Assembly (NCBI GenBank): GCA_900550595.1
Contig: URTB01000001.1
Location: 1 to 26,933, forward strand
DNA from: an uncultured Collinsella sp.
GTDB taxonomy: Bacteria; Actinomycetota; Coriobacteriia; Coriobacteriales; Coriobacteriaceae
Reading direction: 5' to 3'
Length of the DNA stretch: 26,933 bases
Shown here piece by piece: positions 22,139-26,933 of the stretch. The position numbers and the translations under genes were made by a program. The notes beneath the pieces are model-generated. The model was given only the letters and a program-made list of their open reading frames with translations. It did no database searches and was not told where the DNA came from. The stretch's first letter is position 1. Every line of letters begins with the position of its first letter.

Positions 22139-24256
22139 ATGGCATCTGCTGTGAAGCGTGACGGTCGCGCCGTGGTGACCACATGCGGGGGATGCTATGC
22201 CGATTGCGCCTTTGCGGCACGCGTTGAGGACGGTCGCGTGGTGGCTGAGTTGCCGGTGCCGGGGCATCCGTGCGCGGCGCGCGCCCTGTGCGCCCGCGGA
22301 CGGCATCGCCTGGCAATGCCGTTTGACGAGCGCGACCGCATCGTGCACCCCATGCGACGCCGCCGGGATGGCTCGGGGTTTGATGCGATTACCTGGGACG
22401 AGGCGTTTGCTCAGATTGCCGAGCGTCTTTTGGGGATTGTTGACGAGTGCGGGCCTCGTGCGCTGGGCATGACGCTCGGCGTTCCCTCGTTCGACCGCTA
22501 CTGGGCCTATCGCCTTATGCATGCGCTGGGTTCGCCCAACGTGTACGGTGCCGATGGCGCCTGCGAGGTAAGCCGTCTCACCGGTTGGGAGCACAGCCTG
22601 GGCTACAGCCCCGCCTCCGACCTGGCGCATACCGATTGCATCATGTATTTGGGGCGTTCCATTGTCGATTCGTCGACGATGGGGACCGTTGATGCGCTCA
22701 ACGATGCCCGTCGCCGTGGGGCGAAGATTATCGTGGTCGACCCCCGGCGCAGTGGCTCGGCTGCGCTTGCCGACCGCTGGCTGCGCGTGCGCCCGGGCTG
22801 TGACCTGGCCTTGCTGCTGGGCATTGCGCATGTCTTGATTGCCGAGGGCCTGTATGACCACGAGTTCGTGACCCGCTATACCACGGGTTTTGGCGAGCTG
22901 GCGCAGGCGGCTGCTGTTTGGACGCCCGAGTGGGCCGAGTCGATGTGCGACGTGCCGGCCGCAGAGATTATCGCGACGGCGCGCGATCTGGCTGCCGCCG
23001 CGCCTGCCGCTGTGGTGGATGCGGGCTTTCATGGCGGCATCGGTATCGCGTATGCCAATAGCACCCAGACCGCGCGCGCGATTTGTCTGATCGATGTGCT
23101 GCTGGGCTGCATCGGACACGCGGGCGGTGCCCTCAACCCGCCCACGCCGCTTGCGTTGGGCGATTTGGACCCTGCGCGTTTTGCGACGCCGTCGATGCCA
23201 CGTGAGCCCAAGTTGGGGTCCGAGCGCTATCCACTGGTCGATCCGGTGCGCGGACTGTGCACGACCATCGGTCAGTCGATTCTTGCCGGCGATTTGCGTG
23301 GGCTCATCGTCTATGCCAGTAACCCCGGTGCGGGCTATGGCAATGCGCAGGCTTGGTTGGGTATTTTGCAACAGCTCGACTTGCTCGTGACCGTTGATAT
23401 TCGCTGGTCCGAGACAGCGCGCGCTTCTGACTTCGTGCTGCCCGACGTGACGTATCTGGAGGCCGACCGTGGCGTGGGAACGGTGATAGGCACCAACGAT
23501 GCGCGCGTGTTCTACCGCAACGCCGTGCTGCCTGTGCAGCATGACGACACACGTCCCGGTCGGGAGATTTTTGCCGGTCTGGCGCAGGCGTGTGGCGTGG
23601 GCGAGTACTTCCAGTTTACGCCTGACGATCTGGCGGCTGCCCAGGTGGCGCCTTTTGGGATCAATCTGGACGAGCTCAAGGAGCGCGGCTGGGCCGACAC
23701 GGGTGTTGCGTTGCCGTCGCGTACGGGCGAGCCGGCGATTCCCTTGGATCGCGGCAAGATTGCGCTGGCAAGCGACATATGGGAGCGAGCCGGCATGGGT
23801 CGTGTGCCCAACTGGATCGCTCCCATGGTGGAGCCCGGCCCGGGGATGTTTCGCCTCATTAGCGGCAACCGTCCCTTTGAGTCGCATACTTCGCGCAGGC
23901 TCGCGGCCCAAGGTGCCGCCGAGGCGGGCTCGGACCTGGATGCCGTGCAAATGAATGCCGATGCTGCTGCGCACATGGGCATCGCCGACGGCGAGGTCGT
24001 CGAACTCGTGAGCGATATGGGCCGCGACCGCGTGCGCGTGGAGACAACGCCGTATCTGCATCCGGCGTGCATCTTCACCTCGGCCGCTCCCGGCGGGCGT
24101 TCGTTTGTCGCCGATGCCGGTGGCGCTCAAGCCTTGGGCGTGGGCCCGCTCGACCATACGCCGCTGCGATGGGACCCGTTGACGGGTGCCGCGCTCACCC
24201 AGGAAAACGCCGTTCGCGTGGAAAAGATCGCGGCGCGCGAGGATAATAACGAATGA
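22139..24256 (+). CDS. Molybdopterin oxidoreductase, DMSO-reductase superfamily, substrate unknown
   Basis: The protein has 705 residues. ATG at 22139 follows AAAGGGG (22124-22130). The N-terminus holds a [4Fe-4S] site, TTCGGCYADC and then CARG (C16, C19, C23, C51). The Mo ligand position reads YGADGACEVSRLTG, where C142 is the probable ligand in place of the Sec140 of FdhF. MGD-binding segments VVDPRRSGSAALAD and LIVYASNPGAGYGNAQ are clear, with a C-terminal barrel around FRLISGNRPFESHTS. There is no Tat or Sec signal peptide, so it is cytoplasmic. No ferredoxin or membrane subunit gene adjoins it, which is unusual for the family. It sits between the focA terminator and selA, in its own unit. 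It is broadly similar to PsrA/PhsA-type or formate dehydrogenase-like proteins, but the substrate cannot be assigned. Confidence 0.85.
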   Translation: MASAVKRDGRAVVTTCGGCYADCAFAARVEDGRVVAELPVPGHPCAARALCARGRHRLAMPFDERDRIVHPMRRRRDGSGFDAITWDEAFAQIAERLLGIVDECGPRALGMTLGVPSFDRYWAYRLMHALGSPNVYGADGACEVSRLTGWEHSLGYSPASDLAHTDCIMYLGRSIVDSSTMGTVDALNDARRRGAKIIVVDPRRSGSAALADRWLRVRPGCDLALLLGIAHVLIAEGLYDHEFVTRYTTGFGELAQAAAVWTPEWAESMCDVPAAEIIATARDLAAAAPAAVVDAGFHGGIGIAYANSTQTARAICLIDVLLGCIGHAGGALNPPTPLALGDLDPARFATPSMPREPKLGSERYPLVDPVRGLCTTIGQSILAGDLRGLIVYASNPGAGYGNAQAWLGILQQLDLLVTVDIRWSETARASDFVLPDVTYLEADRGVGTVIGTNDARVFYRNAVLPVQHDDTRPGREIFAGLAQACGVGEYFQFTPDDLAAAQVAPFGINLDELKERGWADTGVALPSRTGEPAIPLDRGKIALASDIWERAGMGRVPNWIAPMVEPGPGMFRLISGNRPFESHTSRRLAAQGAAEAGSDLDAVQMNADAAAHMGIADGEVVELVSDMGRDRVRVETTPYLHPACIFTSAAPGGRSFVADAGGAQALGVGPLDHTPLRWDPLTGAALTQENAVRVEKIAAREDNNE

Positions 24257-24261
24257 TCGAT

Positions 24262-24300
24262 TCAGCCGATCGAATTGGCTGATAGTTTGACGTTCGAACG
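24262..24300. promoter_or_regulatory. Two palindromes in the selA leader
   Basis: TCAGCC (24262-24267) and GGCTGA (24277-24282) form an inverted repeat, and CGTTCGAACG (24291-24300) is a perfect 10-bp palindrome. They lie in the 76-bp gap between the molybdoenzyme gene and selA. No T run follows, so a terminator is unlikely; they may be protein-binding sites. Confidence 0.3.
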
Positions 24301-24332
24301 ATTGATTCATCTTTGGTTTTGAAAGGCCGCAC

Positions 24333-25790
24333 ATGAGCGATAGCCAGAACATGTCCGATGAGGTGCGCGCCCGCCTGCGCGCCATTCCTTCTGTCAACGA
24401 GCTGCTTGCCGAGTGGCCGGTAGTGAAGGCGGCGGGGGAGACCTGCGACGCGGTGGTGCATGCCGCCGTCACGGCCGAGCTCGACGAGGAGCGCGCCGCC
24501 ATTCGCGCCGGTGCTGCCCCGCGCTCTAAGCGCGACCTGGCCTCGGCCATCGAGTGGCGTGCGCACCGCTCCGCGTTGCCGAGCCTGCGCCCCGCCGTCA
24601 ACGCTACGGGCGTGGTCATCCATACCAACTTGGGCCGCGCCCCGCTCGCGGAGTCGGCGGCAAAGGCCGTGGCCGAGGTCGCGCGCGGGTACAGCACACT
24701 CGAGTACAGCGTGGGCACCTGCTCGCGTGGGTCGCGCAAGGAACATGCCGCGCAGCTCATCCGCTCGCTTACCGGAGCCGAGGACGCGCTGGTCGTTAAC
24801 AACAACGCCGCCGCTGTGCTGCTGGTGCTGGCGACCCATGCCGCAGGCAAAGAGGTCATCGTCAGCCGCGGCGAGCTTGTCGAGATTGGCGGCAGCTTCC
24901 GCATCCCCGATGTCATGGCGGCTTCGGGCGCCAAACTCGTCGAGGTCGGCGCCACCAACCGCACGCACCTGGGCGACTACGAGCGCGCCATCACGCCCGA
25001 AACGGCCATGATCCTGAAGGTTCATCCTTCCAACTATCGCATCGAGGGTTTTCACGAGGAAGTGAGCTCAAGGGAGCTCGCCGCACTGGCCCATAAGCAC
25101 GGCCTGCTGTTCTACGAGGACCAGGGCTCGGGCGCGCTGTTGCCCGACGACATCTTGGTGCGCGGCGGCGAAGAAACCACGCCGGCTTCGGTTTCGGCAG
25201 GGCTCGATATCGTGTCGTGCTCGGGTGATAAGCTGCTGGGTGCCGCGCAGGCGGGCATTATCATGGGTCGTCGCGATCTGGTCCAGGCCTGCGGGTCGCA
25301 TCCGCTTATGCGTGCCCTGCGCCCGGGCAAGCTCGCACTGGCGGCGCTCGAGGCCACGCTACGTATCTACATGGACGGCGCCGATGTTGCCCATCGCGAT
25401 ATTCCGGTGCTCAGCATGCTTACGCTACCGCAGGCCCATTTGGAGCGACGTGCCCGCAAGCTGCGCGATCGTATGGTCGCCGGGCTCGATAAGGCCGGTT
25501 GCCCGTGCGCCGTTGAGTTGGAGATCGTCGGGGAATCGTCAACCCCCGGCGGTGGCTCGCTTCCTACCATCGAGCTACCCACGATGTGCGTGGCCGTCTG
25601 CCCGGTCGACGCGCGCCTGACGGTCGATGCGCTCAAGCGCTCGCTTGTCCAGGACTTCGACACACCGGTCGTCACACGAACCTCGCACGATCGCATTTTG
25701 TTTGACGTCCGTACGCTTGTGGGCGACCGCGATATCGAGACGGCGGCATCGACGCTCGTCGCGTGCGTTGAGAAGGCGATTGCTCGATGA
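24333..25790 (+). CDS. selA: L-seryl-tRNA(Sec) selenium transferase
   Basis: The protein has 485 residues, close to the usual 460. ATG at 24333 follows GAAAGG (24321-24326). The N-terminal tRNA-binding segment includes IPSVNELLAEW. The core has PAVNATGVVIHTNLGRAPL, YSTLEYSVGTCSRGSR, LVVNNNAAAVLLVL and the PLP lysine K300 in SCSGDKLLGAAQAG, equivalent to K295 of the Escherichia coli enzyme. SelA converts Ser-tRNA(Sec) to Sec-tRNA(Sec) using selenophosphate from SelD; in bacteria it forms a large ring-shaped oligomer. The stop overlaps the selB start (ATGA at 25787-25790), so the two are coupled. Its clear consumer here is FdhF. Confidence 0.97.
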   Translation: MSDSQNMSDEVRARLRAIPSVNELLAEWPVVKAAGETCDAVVHAAVTAELDEERAAIRAGAAPRSKRDLASAIEWRAHRSALPSLRPAVNATGVVIHTNLGRAPLAESAAKAVAEVARGYSTLEYSVGTCSRGSRKEHAAQLIRSLTGAEDALVVNNNAAAVLLVLATHAAGKEVIVSRGELVEIGGSFRIPDVMAASGAKLVEVGATNRTHLGDYERAITPETAMILKVHPSNYRIEGFHEEVSSRELAALAHKHGLLFYEDQGSGALLPDDILVRGGEETTPASVSAGLDIVSCSGDKLLGAAQAGIIMGRRDLVQACGSHPLMRALRPGKLALAALEATLRIYMDGADVAHRDIPVLSMLTLPQAHLERRARKLRDRMVAGLDKAGCPCAVELEIVGESSTPGGGSLPTIELPTMCVAVCPVDARLTVDALKRSLVQDFDTPVVTRTSHDRILFDVRTLVGDRDIETAASTLVACVEKAIAR

Positions 25791-26933
25791 GTGAGGTTCA
25801 AGCGCTGGTGGAGTGTCCCGTTATCTTTGGCACGGCGGGCCACGTCGACCACGGTAAGTCGGCGCTGATCGAGGCACTGACCGGCAAGAATCCCGATCGC
25901 CTTGAGGTCGAGCGTCGTCGCGGCATGACGGTGGAGCTTGGCTTTGGCGAGCTGGCGCTGCCGAGCGGCAAGATCGTCGGCCTGGTCGACGTGCCGGGCC
26001 ATGCGCATTACTTGCGCGCCATGGTGCAGGGCGCCACGGGTATCGACGTGGCCGTGCTGGTGGTTTCGGCCGTCGAGGGCGTGATGCCGCAGACCCGCGA
26101 GCATGTGCATGTGCTGGAGCTGCTGGGCGTCACGCACATGGTGGTCGCGCTGACGATGTGCGACCTGGCCGATAGCGAAATGATTGAGCTGGCCGAGCTC
26201 GACGTGGACGATTTTCTTTCGGATACCGTGTTTGCGGACGCGCCGATCGTGCCTGTGTCGTCCAAGACCGGTGCGGGAATCGATGACCTGCTGGCTGCGC
26301 TCGACGAGCAGGTTGCCGCTTGCTGGGGTGCCTGCCGTGCCCGTGCCGAGCTCACCGATGCCGCACCGCGTCTGCCCATCGATCGCTGCTTTACAATCAA
26401 GGGCGCCGGTACCGTGGTGACGGGAACGTTGCACGATGCGCCCGTTGCGGTGGGGGATGAGCTTGTCGCGCTGCCGTCGCGTACGGTCTGTCGCGTGCGC
26501 GGGATTCAGGTGCATGGCGATACACCGCGGGCCTTGCCCGGTCAGCGTGTGGCGCTCAACTTGGTGGGCGATGCCGTCGCCGCGCTCGATCGCGGTGAGA
26601 TGCTCGGCGTGGCGGGCCGCTTTGGCCAGACGATGCGATTTATGATGGCGTTTACGTATTTGGGTCGCGAGGGAGCCAAGCCGCGTGTGCTCGAGTCGGG
26701 TGCGCGTGTGCATGTGATGGCGGGTACAGCCGAGGTTGTCGGTCGCATCATGTTCATGGAGGGCGAGGCCTCCATGGCGGTGGGCGAGACCCGTATTGTT
26801 CAGGTGCGCTTGGAAAACTCGCTGCCGCTGCGTGCCGGGGACCATGCCGTGGTGCTGTCCTATTCGCCCGTGATGCTTATTGGCGGCGGGCGTGTGCTGC
26901 TTTCGCGCTGCCGTCGCTCGCGCGAGCTTGCCG
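25787..26933 (+). CDS. selB: Selenocysteine-specific elongation factor SelB, 5' part
   Basis: The first 382 codons are present and the gene runs off the window. The N-terminal GTPase domain has G1 GTAGHVDHGKS (K24), the RRRGMTVELGF switch region, G3 VDVPGHAHYLR and G5 SSKTG. The G4 motif reads LTMCD (residues 122-126), where SelB and EF-Tu proteins normally have a lysine (TKxD or NKxD). Domain II follows (FTIKGAGTVVTGTL), then the start of domain III. The GMTVELGF sequence and the context after selA fix it as SelB rather than EF-Tu. SelB brings Sec-tRNA(Sec) to UGA codons followed by a SECIS, such as that in fdhF. The C-terminal winged-helix domains that bind the SECIS lie outside the window. 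Confidence 0.96.
   Translation, partial: MSEVQALVECPVIFGTAGHVDHGKSALIEALTGKNPDRLEVERRRGMTVELGFGELALPSGKIVGLVDVPGHAHYLRAMVQGATGIDVAVLVVSAVEGVMPQTREHVHVLELLGVTHMVVALTMCDLADSEMIELAELDVDDFLSDTVFADAPIVPVSSKTGAGIDDLLAALDEQVAACWGACRARAELTDAAPRLPIDRCFTIKGAGTVVTGTLHDAPVAVGDELVALPSRTVCRVRGIQVHGDTPRALPGQRVALNLVGDAVAALDRGEMLGVAGRFGQTMRFMMAFTYLGREGAKPRVLESGARVHVMAGTAEVVGRIMFMEGEASMAVGETRIVQVRLENSLPLRAGDHAVVLSYSPVMLIGGGRVLLSRCRRSRELA

Overview
The window is high-GC, densely coded bacterial DNA that resembles an anaerobic gut actinobacterium of the Coriobacteriia, most likely Collinsella-like. That lineage is an inference from base composition, gene content and general familiarity; no database search was possible. 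The dominant theme is selenium- and molybdenum-dependent formate metabolism.

Layout: (1) 1-2281, a selenium/sulfur handling cluster: the 3' end of selD, then yedF, a DUF3343 Se/S-carrier-like gene and a cysteine desulfurase/selenocysteine lyase-like gene, closed by a strong terminator. (2) 2305-3663, a BrnQ-type branched-chain amino acid transporter. (3) 3675-3959, a two-gene tRNA operon (Pro-TGG, Gly-TCC) with a clear promoter and terminator. (4) 3960-6246, an accessory pocket of lower GC on the minus strand: an AbiEi-like protein with a C-terminal DUF559/PD-(D/E)XK-like domain, and a RelB/DinJ-PIN toxin-antitoxin pair. Each minus-strand unit is followed by a long, nearly identical perfect hairpin. 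(5) 6247-9488, a regulatory region and the formate dehydrogenase unit: a four-cluster ferredoxin and fdhF, which carries an in-frame UGA for selenocysteine at residue 140 with a SECIS-like hairpin 11 nt downstream. (6) 9503-22075, a complete Hyf-type (FHL-2-like) formate hydrogenlyase cluster, hyfABCDEFGHI, followed by hycH-like and hycI-like maturation genes and a FocA-type formate channel, closed by a terminator. (7) 22139-24256, a stand-alone molybdopterin oxidoreductase of unknown substrate. (8) 24333-26933, selA and the 5' part of selB.

How they fit together: FocA would move formate. FdhF (Sec, Mo-bisMGD) would oxidise it to CO2, and electrons would pass through the ferredoxin-like subunits (HydN-like, HyfA, HyfH, HyfI) to the Ni-Fe site in HyfG. 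H2 evolution is probably coupled to ion pumping by HyfB, HyfD and HyfF, which all keep the Glu/Lys pair of complex I antiporter subunits. HycI would process the HyfG C-terminus. SelD, SelA and SelB (with tRNA-Sec, not in this window) are needed to make FdhF, while YedF, DUF3343 and the desulfurase-like protein are candidates for delivering selenium. The selenium genes therefore bracket their main consumer.
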